Below are positions 32,532 to 44,050 of a stretch of DNA of 64,000 bases, one piece after another. The stretch is from Gigaspora margarita (Eukaryota; Glomeromycota; Glomeromycetes; Diversisporales; Gigasporaceae). The position numbers and the translations under genes are program-made. Below the pieces are notes generated by a model. It did no database searches. It was not told the origin of the DNA and worked only from the letters and a program-made list of their open reading frames with translations. Numbering within the stretch: the first letter of the stretch is position 1; every line of letters starts with the position of its first letter. The DNA lies in assembly GCA_009809945.1 (NCBI GenBank), contig WTPW01000577.1, positions 290,569 to 354,568 on the forward strand. The letters are read 5' to 3'.

Positions 32532-33414
32532 CTTTATATAAATCCACAATCTTGATTACAGATTTTTAAAACTGGGTTTGTAGATTTTTATAGAATATCT
32601 ATTATACTTTGACCAATATATTTTATGTGCCATTTATTGGTTCAGAATCAACAGGGATCATTTTTGCATTTCTAACAATATACAACTATTGTTGTAATCT
32701 CATGCACAAGGATAGAATTGCTACCAAAAGCTTTTAAATCACATGAAATATAACTGCATATTAAATGCCACTATATATTATAATTTTTCTTTTTCATATT
32801 AGTGCATAATTTTTTTCTTTTTCAAATGTTGGAGTGCAGTCATGTAACCATATCAAGCAAATTAAAGTTTTCAAAAGACAAAAACTAATAAACAAAATTT
32901 CTGTTACTAGGTTAAAAAATGCATGTATTGATTGTTGCATTCAAGTTTCTACAAATGAAAATTTAATGTAAAAACATAGCACCAAAAAATATTGTTGATT
33001 TTATTTTTTAATAGTCTTCCAAGTAATTATAATTTTGACAATTACTTATTTAAAAAAGATTTTTTATTTCTTTGGAACTGTTAAAGATATTGTTAATTCA
33101 ACTTCTAAAGATTATATAATAAAGATATCACACAATATTTAATTACCATATGGCACTGGTTATTGTACCCCAGGTGCTATTCAATAAACTATCAAATTTC
33201 TTGAGTAGTACCCCTCAGATACTTATTACAAGGGAGGGTACTATAATATAGGGTACTTTGCATGGTTTCAATAATATTTAATAAGAACTTCAAATCTAAA
33301 TATATATTTATATCTAGCTAGAATAATATCTGGGTCTTATTCAATTTTCTGAATCATGAACCTATGAATAGTATCCGGGTCTTCTATATGCAGTATTATG
33401 ATAGGTTGCTATAA

Positions 33415-35070
33415 TCAGTGGCATATGGTAACTGTATTTCAAAAACTAGTAATTTTTCTTGGATCTATTATAAATGCAACATAGCAAAAAAAATCAACTG
33501 CATTTGTTTATTATTGCAAGATAAAGAGTTAAAAAGTAAAAAACTACAGATTGCTGAAATAAGACATTGCCAAAAATTAATCAATAGTACAATTCAAAGT
33601 AATATAGATAGAGTTTGTAATTTGGTAGTCATCAACATTTATTATTATCTTTATCCACCACCTAAAGCAAAGAAAGTTTCCTTTCAAATTTACAATTACA
33701 TTATTAAGAATAGTCTATTAACAGTTCCACAACTTAATAATATTAACGAGCAACAACTTGATAGAATTTTATATGTTACTTAGCATCAAGTGTACTATTG
33801 GTTTAAAAAATTGCAACAAAAGAATATAGGCTTGCTGATGAACAATTAGAATCAGCTTGTCAATATTTGGAAAATGATTAAAGTTTAAACTTCTTTATTA
33901 AGACCAAAACTTATAGCTTTTTTAACTCTTTTACTATTTATATTAGCAGGTAAGGTTATAAAGACAATACTGTATATGGTACAAACTGATTAAAATTTGA
34001 ACTATATATTGTTATTGGAATTATGGATAGTCCTGGATTCCCTTTGTTATATTTTTCTTATGCCAAAAATGTAATAATATACAAGCATTTGCAAAATGGT
34101 TTCAGTACTTAAAAGAAATGGAATTCAAAATGGTGAAACTATTTTAATAGATAAGTATCATGAACAAATTTTAGCTGCAAATAAAATCTGGACTAAATCA
34201 AGGATTCAATATGTACTGGCATGAAATACATGCAATAAAAAAAACCTTTCAAATACTAGTATTGTGTATAATTGCTATTATGCTCATAAAGCATATTTAT
34301 TTTGTTCAATTATTGATCCTGAACAGCAACCAGTTTATCTTAATCACATATTTGCAAGCATTACAAATCAAGAGCTTTCTATTTTAAAAAATTTTTGCTA
34401 AAAGGATTTTGTGAAAAAAATACTCCAAATAGTTTGTATTTATTTTTGTGGCACTTATAAATACTCATAGAATGCCTTCAAATTTTTTAATTCAAACCAA
34501 ATATGGCATAAAAGTGTCAATAAACAATATGAATATTGCTATAAAAATAATTTAAGTTATATTTGGGCTTATTTATGGTCAGAGTGGTACCACCTTAAAA
34601 TGTGGAAATTATGGGCACATGCTTCAAATCCAAGTTTAATATTCTATGAACTACAATGGCTATTGAAAGTCATTGACAAGTTCTAAAGTATAACTTTTTT
34701 CAAACTATAATCAGAAATGACTGAACTTAATTATTTATATTATTGTTATAAAAGTTATACCAGTTCAAATTGATCAGTTGCAATTGTTATAAGATAATTG
34801 GTGTATAACAAATTTGCATGAGGAATTTGAGCTTGAATAGAATAATTTAGCTACAAGAATAATTATTATTAATTCTATTCATATTACTGATTCTTATATG
34901 CTCATGCCAAAGTTTTCTTTTAAACCATATTTATTTATGTAAGCTAAGGTTCTATTGAGTCAGGATTTTTTAGAAAGACAAAAAGTCATAACTTAATTAT
35001 TTATATAACTTGAAAATATTAATGTTTCTGATTTAGGCTGCAGATAAATATTTAGATTATATCTAAAAAT
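33415..35070 (+). pseudogene. MULE transposase, heavily decayed
   Basis: The longest frame (33418-33783) is the N-terminal part: a basic stretch with FSWIYYKC, then PPPKAKKVSFQIYNYIIKNS, and just after its stop HQVYYWFKK, the order seen in fungal MULE transposases before the DDE core. Further on, across several frames: ILIDKYHEQILAANKIW (about 34142-34190, the second acidic region with the N-x-A-x-x-x-W pattern), YIWAYLWSEWYHLKMWKLWA (about 34560-34620, the characteristic WAYLW...WY...W.LWA segment), VIPVQIDQLQLL and NLHEEFELEWN-like sequence (about 34750-34840). Many stops are present, so it is inactive. The superfamily call rests on these segments in order and was not checked by search. Confidence 0.6.
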
Positions 35071-35074
35071 TGTC

Positions 35075-36060
35075 TGAGTTCTTTTTCTTAGCATAAGATT
35101 TAAATATAGAACTTTCATTGTAAAAGGTGTTTATTAAATTCAATAAAGATAAGAGCAAGGTCTCACTATTAACATTAAAAAAATATATATTTTGATTTTT
35201 TTATTTCAAAGTAATATATCAAGAATATTATTCTTTGTTGGAGGTTAAGGGCAAAAATGCCTTTGCTAATTTGCCCAAAAATATTTATAATATTATTTTA
35301 AGTCTGATTCTTATGAATTAATTGTGAAAATGAATATAGAGATAATTCACAAGTCAATAATCAAGAAAATTCTGCAAATCAAGTTCATAAGCAACAAGAA
35401 CCTATTGTTGTAACTAATTCTAATAATCCAATATTTAATGAATCTTGAGATTGCTGGTGATAATCAAGATCTAATCTTGTTCCAAACCTGAAAATAAGTA
35501 ATTTACGGATGAAACAAGAAATATTCTTGAAAAAATGTATTGAATTCAAATAAATGGCTTGATAGTATCAAAAAGAATTTTGATCCATTACAAAATTGGT
35601 AGATAATTGTAAACAGTTTGAAAGACAAAGTCATATTTCTAATACTTAAAAAAACTGCAACAATAACACTGTTAATATTTATTTGAGTAGAATAAAGTAT
35701 ATTATTTACTGCTATTATTTTAATTTTATGTTTTTTTTTTTGTATATGTCAAATAACAACTAAGCATTAAAATTACAGATGATACACAACTTGGATGTAA
35801 AAATTTAATTTCAAATGCATAACAAGTCCAAATTGATGTTTAGAAAGAGTATTATTTTATAAGAAATATATAAATAAGGTTTTAATAATTAATAGTTCGA
35901 ACGATTATATATGCATGGATCAATTATTATTTTATATAAAGCTTTTGATTAAATAAAAAAAGACTTAGTGAAGAAATGAAATTTTGTATAAGTACTGCTT
36001 TAAGTGTTTACATTTAGAATTAATAATTAATAAGAAAAATTTCCGTTAATTTGGCAAAAC
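35075..36060. other. Interior of the MULE without recognisable coding sequence
   Basis: AT-rich and stop-rich. Stretches such as CAAGTCAATAATCAAGAAAA (about 35351) hint at a decayed Q/N-rich C-terminus, but nothing firm can be said. Confidence 0.35.
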
Positions 36061-36085
36061 TAATTTTTTTGTTGCATAAATTGTG

Positions 36086-36688
36086 GGGAAGATTGAAGAA
36101 GAGTTAACCCAGTGATTATCCCGATTTATCACCTCGATATAATCACATGCTGATTTTGATTGGCAAAAAAATGTAAACAAATNTCAGGTGATAAATTGAT
36201 AATGAGCACTAAAAAGTTCTGGTCACATGATAAGTTTATTTAGATTAGGGAGATTAGGGTTAGGGTTAGGGTTAGTGTCTATGTTAGGGTTTGGGGTTAG
36301 CGTTTTATATAATAAATCGATCAAGGAATATTTTTTGTTAGTGCCCAGAAGGTTATTTCTTATGAGGAATAAGTGATTTCTTTTAATTTTCTTTAGGACG
36401 AACGTTTGTTTTTAATTTGCAGATCGTCACATGACCAGAACTTTTTTTGCCGTGGCTAAATGGTTTTTTGTGCATAATTGTTTTGCATTCACGCCAATAA
36501 AAATTTTTGATTTATAACACTGGTACTCTCCGAAAATAAGGCACTTTTTTACACTTATTAGTTATCTGTTATTGTTTCACAGTGTACATAATGAATCACC
36601 TGATTTGTTAATCAATCAAATTACCATGTGATTATATCGAGGTGATAATTCATGATAATCACTGGGTTAACTCTTCTTCAAGTGTCCC
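36086..36688. mobile_element. hAT MITE, AAGAAGAGTTAACCCAGTGA family, copy 2
   Basis: Inverted ends as at 7975, opposite orientation, and a perfect 8-bp duplication aaattgtg (36078-36085, 36689-36696). The core has (TTAGGG)-type repeats (36245-36300) and AAGGAATATTTTTTGTTAG. One undetermined base at 36183. Confidence 0.93.
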
Positions 36689-36836
36689 AAATTGTGATCG
36701 TGATCTCGAAATTTTTTTGGTGGCAATTTTACCCCACTTTAAATCATGTCAATAAACAAGCTTTAATTAATTACGTTGATATTTTAAAGTCAAAAAAATG
36801 ATTACCTTAAATATCATTATATTTTTCTTATTATAA

Positions 36837-37207
36837 GGCCACGCAAAGTTAATTTTTCGTTTTGCATAACATGGTGATCCAAAATTCAGTCGGAGGGTCG
36901 GTTTTTTTTTTATTTTTATTTTTTTTTAATTTACTATAAATTAATATAAATTAATATGCTCATGTTCACATCTAACTAAGGCTGCGCAGAGTTTATTTTT
37001 CGGTTTGTATAACATGGAATCAGAAACTTTTGGATTTTTTTTCGGATCTATCGGGTAACTCCGGTAAATTAAGGTCACATCGGGAGACACCGGAGAAAAT
37101 TAAATAAAAAACGGAATAATTGGCACGATTGAAATTTAAAAAAAGTTTTTTTTTTGAAAAATTGGGTAGGCGGGTTATGCAAAACGAAAAATTAAATTTG
37201 CATGGCC
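36837..37207. mobile_element. Harbinger-type MITE, GGCCACGC family, copy 6
   Basis: GGCCACGCAAAGTTAATTTT after TAA (36834-36836); right end AAATTAAATTTGCATGGCC. The empty site CTTATTATAATATAAATT is kept in unit B near 42682. Internal blocks include ATCGGGTAACTCCGG. Confidence 0.85.
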
Positions 37208-37334
37208 TGGTATGAATTTTTATTTTTTGACTCGTAAATCACTTGAATGAATACAAAAAAAATATATTCTAGCTAAAAAAAGAAATTCGAAGATTTATCT
37301 AGAGCGAAATGTGCACCCGGAATTAATTCATAAA

Positions 37335-37588
37335 GAGAATTCCTATTTGTACACTAGTGTGTACACACGGTACATATTATAACTCAAATTTTACTTATGA
37401 ACTACTCTTTGAGTTCTAACAAAAAATAATCCTTGCAAAATTTTAGCATAAACTATAAACTTTTCAATCCCAAAGCTAACCTTACTCTAACCTCAAATTA
37501 GGTTTAATTTTTTAGTCATAATTTAGGTTATACAGATTTGCAAATTAATTTATTAATACACTAGTGTATAATAAGTTATTTTCATTCC
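37335..37588. mobile_element. MITE with GTACACTAGTGT ends
   Basis: CTATTTGTACACTAGTG and TACACTAGTGTATAATAAG face each other. TAAA flanks both sides, and units B and C have the uninterrupted AATTCATAAAATATCTGC-type sequence (about 42787). It contains the CTAACAAAAAATAATCCTTG cassette also found in other MITEs. Related to 48455 and 53597. Confidence 0.6.
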
Positions 37589-37985
37589 TAAAATATCTAC
37601 TATATATAAACGAAATAAACAAATGAACTACCCTTTAAAATTATTTGCTTTCGTCAAGACAAACTTGTATTTGAGCAAAATTTCGAGTTAATGGCAATAG
37701 CTTATCAGAGTAAATTTTGGTCATTTATTCGTTTGCTGACTGAAGTATTATATTAGCGATAATCCAATATATTTAACACCTAAAAAATTCAACAGCTGCG
37801 AAAGGACAGTCGCAGCATTTAATTGTACTTATTTTGAATGAACAGAAAAAAAAAAGATATTTGGCTTTTATTTTCATGTATTACGAGTTTTTTAATTACT
37901 GTAAACAGAAATGTGTTTTTCATCTTTTTATTATAGCATTTAACTTTGATTCTTGTCAATAGACAATAATTATCATTTATATAAA

Positions 37986-38221
37986 TGGAAAATGTTAAAC
38001 GATGCGTCCTGCATTTGGTGCACCTACTAGGAACCAAATAAGGAAACTATTAGGGCAAAGATTAAAGTTAAAGTTAGGGTTAAAATTAGGGTTAGAGTCA
38101 GGGTTTAAGGCAAAATTACGAGAGGTGCATTTTTGCTTAGTTACACAACAAGGGTTCGCTAGTAAAGTTTGAGATATAGAAGGGATGCACCAAATACACG
38201 GTGCACCAAATAATAATGCCC
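37986..38221. mobile_element. hAT-type MITE, TTTGGTGCACC arms
   Basis: CATTTGGTGCACC and GGTGCACCAAATA are mirrored, and a perfect 8-bp duplication tatataaa (37978-37985, 38222-38229) flanks it. Units B (43141-43170) and C (50413-50440) keep the uninterrupted site. The core has several TTAGGGTT tracts and ATTACGAGAGGTGCATTTTT. Confidence 0.75.
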
Positions 38222-38301
38222 TATATAAAAATAAATAATTTTTAATTGATAAAATTCATACCGATTCCAAAATGGCATGCTTTATTTATTTGATTCATAA
38301 A

Positions 38302-38660
38302 TGGAGCCCACAGCAAAAGGTGGTTTCGGGCAAACCATTCTGATTTCAAGATTTATATAATAACATTAATTAACAAATATATAAATTTAATTTAATCGTT
38401 TTAATACTGTTACTGTTACATCTAAAGTAGCCCCCTATCTAAAGTAGCGTCTAATTAAAATTACGCCCCTGAAATTAGATCTTCATGCATGTATTAAGTC
38501 GTAATTTTAGTCAGGCGCTACTTATATATATCTAAAGTAGCTACTTTAGGTAGGGGGCTACTTTAAGATGCAACATTACTATATGATTGATAATCGCATA
38601 ATAATTTTTTTTTGTGATTTTCTCAAAATCATGTGATTTTCCCGAATTTCTGTGGGTCCA
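38302..38660. mobile_element. MITE with ATGGASCCCACAG ends, plus inner MITE
   Basis: ATGGAGCCCACAGCAAAA and TTCTGTGGGTCCAT are mirrored. Units B and C are continuous at this place (ATAGCATATGTCGATTTC, about 43227). The 38415-38575 element lies inside. The ends resemble those of the MITE at 4900-5501. Confidence 0.55.
38415..38575. mobile_element. MITE with CTAAAGTAGCCCCCTA ends
   Basis: TGTTACATCTAAAGTAGCCC and GGGCTACTTTAAGATGCAAC are mirrored. The centre (AAATTACGCCCCTGAAATTA, GTAATTTTAGTCAGGCG) matches the interior of the small MITE in units A-C with different ends. Confidence 0.65.
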
Positions 38661-39430
38661 TATGTCGATTCCGAATTGACAGGAATCAATAACAAAACAT
38701 GGTTGGGTCTTTCAAATTGAAGTTTCTCAAGCAAATTCACAATATGATATTTAATTTTCTTACCCGTTTTTTGCAGGATATTCTCAATAAATTTATCAAA
38801 ATGTTGCTTATTTTTAGGCATCGAAATAAATGGTATAAACTCACTTTATGATTAATTCTTAATTGATTTTAAGCCTTTTCCTAGCCTGCTCTATGTATTT
38901 TGTTGATATCAGAAAGTTTTTCTCTATAATTTTGTATTGAATGCTCAAACTGAAAGTAAAAATCGTTGAATAAAGTACTTAGATATTATTCAATAATTTT
39001 TTGAACTACAAGAACATTAATAAAATTTGAAATAAACAAATAATGCAAATGCTTTACGATTATCCATTCAGCTCTAGCATCGCATTAGATTACAGGTTAA
39101 TAATAAATTTATTGGAAAATGAGCATACTTAAAATTCTTTATTTTATTAGGGAATCTAGAAATATTGGGAGTTCCATAGTCAAAATCATGAAATGCAGAC
39201 TTTAGACTATTTATCTCAGTTTAAAATATTCATCTCGGTTCCGTTGGAACTTCATTATCAGCATCTGAATATGCAAAATTTTTTTTTATTCACAAAGTTC
39301 AGCGTTATTGTCCGAAGCGTAGCGAGGACGTTTTTACTTCTTGCGATGTCTGTTAAAGATATCCAATCAAACTTTTAGATTAGGTAACACAACATATCTC
39401 TGCATATCAAGAACAGATATGTTACACACA
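38660..39430 (-). pseudogene. Kinase-family gene tail, decayed (unit A)
   Basis: On the minus strand, a block around DARAEWIIVK (about 39060-39088), then FINVLVVQKIIE (about 39000-39040), corresponds to the RAK-IIYK and FGPNFINLPV blocks of the 11.45-13.7 kb gene. Lower down is a better-preserved frame (38579-38821) with HFDKFIENILQKTGKK and VLLLIPVNSEST. Stops and frame changes separate them. No kinase core is visible in this unit, so only the family-specific tail remains. Unknown function. Confidence 0.45.
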
Positions 39431-39431
39431 T

Positions 39432-40660
39432 TTAAAAATTACAGTATACAGTATATATATTATTGCTTCGGACATCTATCAGCTCCTGATAACCTAGTTT
39501 AAAATAAGATTCATGTAGATTCATGTAATTTAGCGCATATGTGTTTGTAACACATCCATCCGATAAACCAATCATATCGTAGGAGCAGGTGAACGTGAAT
39601 CGAAAAAATCGCATAATTTGCATATGAAATCACTCTTCGTGCTCTAATAAAAAATATTTTACTCTAAAATCCCTCTTCTCGCTCATGCACTATCTTAACC
39701 ACACATTAACCTTAGCTAACAAAAAAAAATGTGCTCGTTTGGTTTTGGTTTCACGTTACACTAAATCTTACGAGTAACGCAAACCTGCACAAAATGATTA
39801 AATTCTTAATATAATTAAACTATTTTGAAAGCTGACTTATAATTCTCAATCAACGTCGTTTTCCGATTCGCGAGCCGTTATATATGTAGTAATAATTAAG
39901 GCCGTATACTTGAGAAAATTTAGTGCGTATATCAAAGAAATAGTTATCTGAAAAACTAATAACTAAAGTATCCATATCTGTTTTTAATTTAATTAAAAAA
40001 AAAGCTGTCCAAACCCAAAAATGGAATCACTATAATGATTATTCACGTTCCCTTATAAGTTTTACAGGTATGTTACATTAAATATTGAGCACATCATATA
40101 TTTGGTGGCTTACGTACGTACACACGTAATTATTGCAATAAGAAAAATTCCCCCTATGCAACTTATCATTATTTATCGTTATCGTTATGCATACTTTGTT
40201 TTTTTTTATAATAGCAACAATTGTCTTTGTTTGAAAATTACAGTGCGGACAATAATTTTACAAATCGTGATAATTATATAATCAATGTAATTATTAATAT
40301 TAACGTGCCTGCGCACTATTTCGGATAATTTTTTGAATCGCTCCGTTTGATAATTAACAAATTCAAGTATACACATAACGCTCATGCCCGCTATATCGTG
40401 AATTTACGGTAATCTAATAATGTACCACTAAATTCTCTTTATATTTCATTGAGGACTTCATTGATGGTTTCGTAATGATGACAACAAATGAAAAATGAAA
40501 TATTTAACAAGTCTGGGAGTTGATATCGGACAATTGGTTTCAGAATAAGTAGAAAAGTTTAACTTCATTAATTTTGATTGTCTTTGTATAAATTTATTTG
40601 TTAATTTTTTTTTTAAATTAAATAACTTTTTTGCTTGACAAATTCAAATAAATACCTCCA
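39432..40660. other. Intergenic region between divergent pseudogene and Q/N gene, unit A
   Basis: Non-coding as far as I can see. It contains a small hairpin (AACATATCTCTGC...CAGATATGTTAC, 39382-39424), a TTAACCTTAGCTAACAAAAA stretch like the MITE cassette (39707), and blocks shared with units B and C (ACTTTGTTTTTTTTTATAAT, near 40193; GCAACAATTGTCTTTG, 40216). Confidence 0.4.
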
Positions 40661-40881
40661 ATATTCCGAAATTAAACTTTAATCAAATGGCCTTTGCAGT
40701 AGAAAGTGCCGATGCGATTACCCGATATATTAATCAATCAACCAGATCAGTCGAACAAAACAAACCAATTATCTCAAAATTAACAAGACTTATTTACTGT
40801 AGTTTGAACTTTTATAACATTAGATTTGTCTTATACAAGCCTTTTCACCTTTTAAGTAATAAATGTTAAAGATTATGTTAA

Positions 40882-40945
40882 GGCCATACAAATTTAATTA
40901 CTTGGTTTCATTATATGAAACTTTTAAATAGACCCGGTCGACCGG

Positions 40946-40977
<32 letters not shown>

Positions 40978-41032
40978 TTTCATATATAAAACTTTATAAA
41001 TTATAAAAAATTTTAATTAATTTTTGCATGAC
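40882..41032. mobile_element. Harbinger-type insertion, GGCCATACAAATTT type
   Basis: GGCCATACAAATTTAATTAC after TAA (40879-40881), and TAA again at 41033-41035. Unit 0 has the empty site GATTACGTTAATATTTTAAA near 15431, which fixes both edges. The right arm is diverged (AATTAATTTTTGCATGAC). Confidence 0.75.
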
Positions 41033-41090
41033 TAATATTTTAAACAGTCACGTTTTGTTTTTTTAGAGAGACATAGATATAAACACAAAA

Positions 41091-41107
41091 AAAGATATAA
41101 AAATCTT
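41091..41107 (+). promoter_or_regulatory. Conserved core promoter of Q/N-rich gene 2
   Basis: AAAGATATAAAAATCTTTAG, about 35-50 bases before the ATG, with ATATAAACACAAAAA just upstream. Confidence 0.55.
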
Positions 41108-41141
41108 TAGTTCCTCACCTTATTCCATATATTTTACAATT

Positions 41142-41405
41142 ATGAGCCAGTCCACAAATCAAATTAGCGTTCTACCACAAAATAATAATGGCCCAATTCA
41201 AAGACCTCAGAATATCGGTGAACCACAAAACGTTAATGGTCAATTTCAAAGGCTTCGGAACACTGATGATTTTATTGCTATTCAGCAACACGCTTCCCTA
41301 GTTAACGGTGCATATCCATTCATTAGAATACAAGATATAGAAAATCAAACACATCAGAACATGCAATTTTCAACGATGTTATTTTTGGGAACTTCTTTTC
41401 CATAA
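41142..41405 (+). CDS. Short Q/N-rich protein, copy 2 (87 aa)
   Basis: Intact frame of the same length as copies 1 and 3. It begins MSQSTNQISVLPQNNNG. The middle has IQRPQNI and QNVNGQFQRL; then RNTDDFIAIQQH, a VNGAYPF segment, IQDIENQTHQ, and the C-terminus MQFSTMLFLGTSFP. It has no signal peptide or membrane helix. The C-terminal third is the most conserved across copies, while the N-terminal Q/N-rich part varies. The ATG is placed by the shared TTTTACAATTATGAG context with copy 1. The unit A kinase-family pseudogene lies upstream on the other strand. Function not recognised. Confidence 0.72.
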   Translation: MSQSTNQISVLPQNNNGPIQRPQNIGEPQNVNGQFQRLRNTDDFIAIQQHASLVNGAYPFIRIQDIENQTHQNMQFSTMLFLGTSFP

Positions 41406-42053
41406 CCATATTCATGCATAATCTAAATTGGCGCCAAATTTTTTTATTATCTAAACTTTAGTATAATAAATACAATTACCTTTAAAGAATATTTGCTTAA
41501 ATTATAATTTTATGTAATATTTCGGCTTTTTTTATGGCATCATTCTATGTACGTACATAGATTAAGAAAATATAGTGTAATTATACTTGACCATTTCATT
41601 CACTTCAATGTAAACGGATACCATATGCTTGTAGAGTTATAAACCTTTTCAAAGATATTATATTAGAATACTATTATAAGCCATTCCAAAAGTCTTTCAA
41701 CAATAATAATAATCAATATTACTAATAGAACACTATTAAAATAAACTTTGCATTTACCATCATTTCAAATAAAAAAGTTTTTTTCTTGAAAGCAAATAGA
41801 AATATTTAGAAAACTATTAAAAATTATATGTTTCGCAATATGTAATATGTCACTATTCAAAATATTTAAATAAATTATTAAATTAGTATAATTTAACATT
41901 TTAAATGTTGTTACTATGTGCCTGTACTTTATGAAATATGATGCTTAGAGAGATTGATTTAAAAAGGCTAAGAATGGTATGCCAGATAGGCTAGTAGTGT
42001 ATGAGCATAGTTTGTTGTAGTTTTGTATTTGTGAGGTTAGATAAGTCGTAAAG

Positions 42054-42148
42054 GTGCATGAAGTCGCACTTGACTAAATTAGCCCCTGAAATTAAATCAT
42101 CCTGCATTTGTTATCTAGTAATTTTAGGCAAGTATAACTTCAGGCAAG
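42054..42148. mobile_element. Small MITE, unit B copy
   Basis: CATGAAGTCGCACTTGACTA, then AATCATCCTGCATTTG, ending in AACTTCAGGCAAGTG. Orthologous to 31258 and 49451. Confidence 0.55.
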
Positions 42149-43329
42149 TGGGTAAAATTGTTTCCTTTAAATGAGCACAATTTGTGCTTTTTACAATAGC
42201 AATAATCACTAATTCTTAGAGATAAATAATTCTTTTCATAGGTTAAATTAAATTATTATTAATAAAGTATAAATTTCGATAGTAAGCACGTAAATCAATA
42301 AAAGTTATTCTGAAAACTTATTGCTAAGATCTAATTTTTTTTTATACTTATTGACTTAACGAAAGTGAACAATTTTTTACAGGACAATTATTTTTGTTCA
42401 TTTTACCTTATTGGAAGTTAGAATGCATGTATCCGATCTTATTTTCGCTTTTAGAACTGGGTTTGTAGAATTTTATTGTTTATTTATCATTCTTTGTCTA
42501 CTATATTTTATGGGTTATTTATTAATTCTCATCAATTCGGAATTAACGGGATCATTTTTGAATTCCAACCAACGTATGACTATTGCTGTAAATCATGTCA
42601 ATAAAATAGCTATTATATTTTTAATAACATGTGATATTTTAAAGACAAAAAAAAAAAATTCTTAAATATCATTATAATTTTTCTTATTATAATATAAATT
42701 TGCATTTTCGCTCGTAAATTTCTTGAATGAATACAAAAAAATATATTCGCCAAAAAAAGGAAATTCAAGAATTTATCTCCGTAATTAATTCATAAAATAT
42801 CTGCTACAAATAAACGAAATAAACAAATGAACTACCCTGTAAATTTATTTGCTTTTGCCAAAGCAAAAATTTTATTTAAGCAAACATTAGAGTTAAATGG
42901 CAATAGCTTTTCAGAGTAAACTTTGGTTATTTATTCGTTTGCTGACTGAAGTATTATATTGACAGTAATCCAATATATTTAGCACCTAAAAAATTCAACT
43001 GTTGCGAAAGGACACGCTGCCGCATTAATCGTACTTATTTTGAAGGAACAAAAAAAAAAAAGATGATATTTCACTTTTATTTTCATGCATTATTACTTTT
43101 TTAATCATTTACTTTGATTCTCGTCGTCAGACATTAAATATCATTTATATAAAAATAAATAATTTTTAATTGATAAAATTCATACTGATTCCAAAATGCC
43201 ATACTTTGTTTATTGATTTATGAATAGCATATGTCGATTTCGGATTGACAGGAATCAATAACGATGATAGCTGAGTTCTTAAATTAAAGTTTTTCAAGCA
43301 ACTTCACAATATGTGATTTAATTGTCTAT

Positions 43330-44050
43330 AGACCTCAAACCGTTTTTTGCAGGTTATTCTCGATAAATTTACCAAATTTTGTTTATTTTTTAGGCCTCGG
43401 CAGAAATGTTATAAACTCCACTTTATGATTAATTCTTTAATTGATTCCAAAATGTATTCAAGACTTTTTCTAGCCTGCTCTATTAATTTTGTCCGATATC
43501 AGCCATCCTTTTCTCCATTAAATTTTGGATTGTACGCTCCAAATGAAAGTAAAGATCGTTGAACAAAGTACCTAAGATTATTTTCCTATATCAATATTTT
43601 TTTTTTTACTACAGGAATATAAACAAAATTTGGTCCGAAACATATTGCATGAAATATTTCATGTGCTTTATCAAAATAAACGATTATCCATTTAGCTCTA
43701 GCGTCACTTTGTTTCGAGTAACTTTACAAACAAATAATGATTATTGGAAAACGAGCATACTTGAAATTCGTAACTTTATCAAGGGAGTGTAGAAAGATTA
43801 GAATTTCGTAGTCTAATCATGGAATGCAGGCATTCGATTATTTATCTTAGTCTGTTTAAAAATATTCGTTTCGTTCCGTCAGAAGTTGCAGAGAGAATTT
43901 CATGATAAGTATTTGATAATGCAATTATTTTTTGCCAAAATTTCAGCGTGATTTAATATAGTTGTGCTATTGAAAGCTGAGTCTATATTAGTCCTTTAAT
44001 TACAGTATTAATCAACGTCGTTTCCGATGTGCGGTCTGTTCATTGGCCAT
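43330..44050 (-). pseudogene. Kinase-family gene tail, decayed (unit B)
   Basis: On the minus strand the clearest block is DARAKWIIVYFDKAHEIFHA (about 43645-43708) followed by ICFGPNFVYIPVV (about 43610-43645), aligned with units A, C and 0. Next comes a region with YNPKFNGEK and IEQARKSLEYILESIKELI (about 43430-43545). It has several stops and frame changes. The kinase core is absent. Confidence 0.5.

Larger units (their letters stand above)
32710..36735 (+). mobile_element. MULE (Mutator-like) element, ~4 kb, decayed
   Basis: The ends GGATAGAATTGCTACCAAAA and the complement of GGGGTAAAATTGCCACCAAA match imperfectly. It interrupts unit A exactly where unit B is continuous (GACTATTGCTGTAAATCATG at 42580). 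A MULE-type transposase relic lies inside and a hAT MITE sits near the right end. The target duplication is too decayed to read. Confidence 0.68.
31258..41900. repeat. Segmental unit A
   Basis: Collinear with units B (42050-48900) and C (49448-54110): the small GTGCATGAAGTCGCAC-type MITE, the AACTGGGTTTGTAGA segment (32569), the kinase-family pseudogene and then the Q/N-rich gene. It is longer because a MULE (32710-36735) and several MITEs are inserted. Confidence 0.75.

Noticed and set aside
6915-36183. Undetermined bases (n) at 6915 and 36183
   Set aside because: Single ambiguous base calls within repeats; they affect no conclusion.
36245-36300. Telomere (TTAGGG repeats)
   Set aside because: A short, imperfect tract inside a hAT MITE, with similar tracts in many other MITEs. 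It is not a chromosome end.
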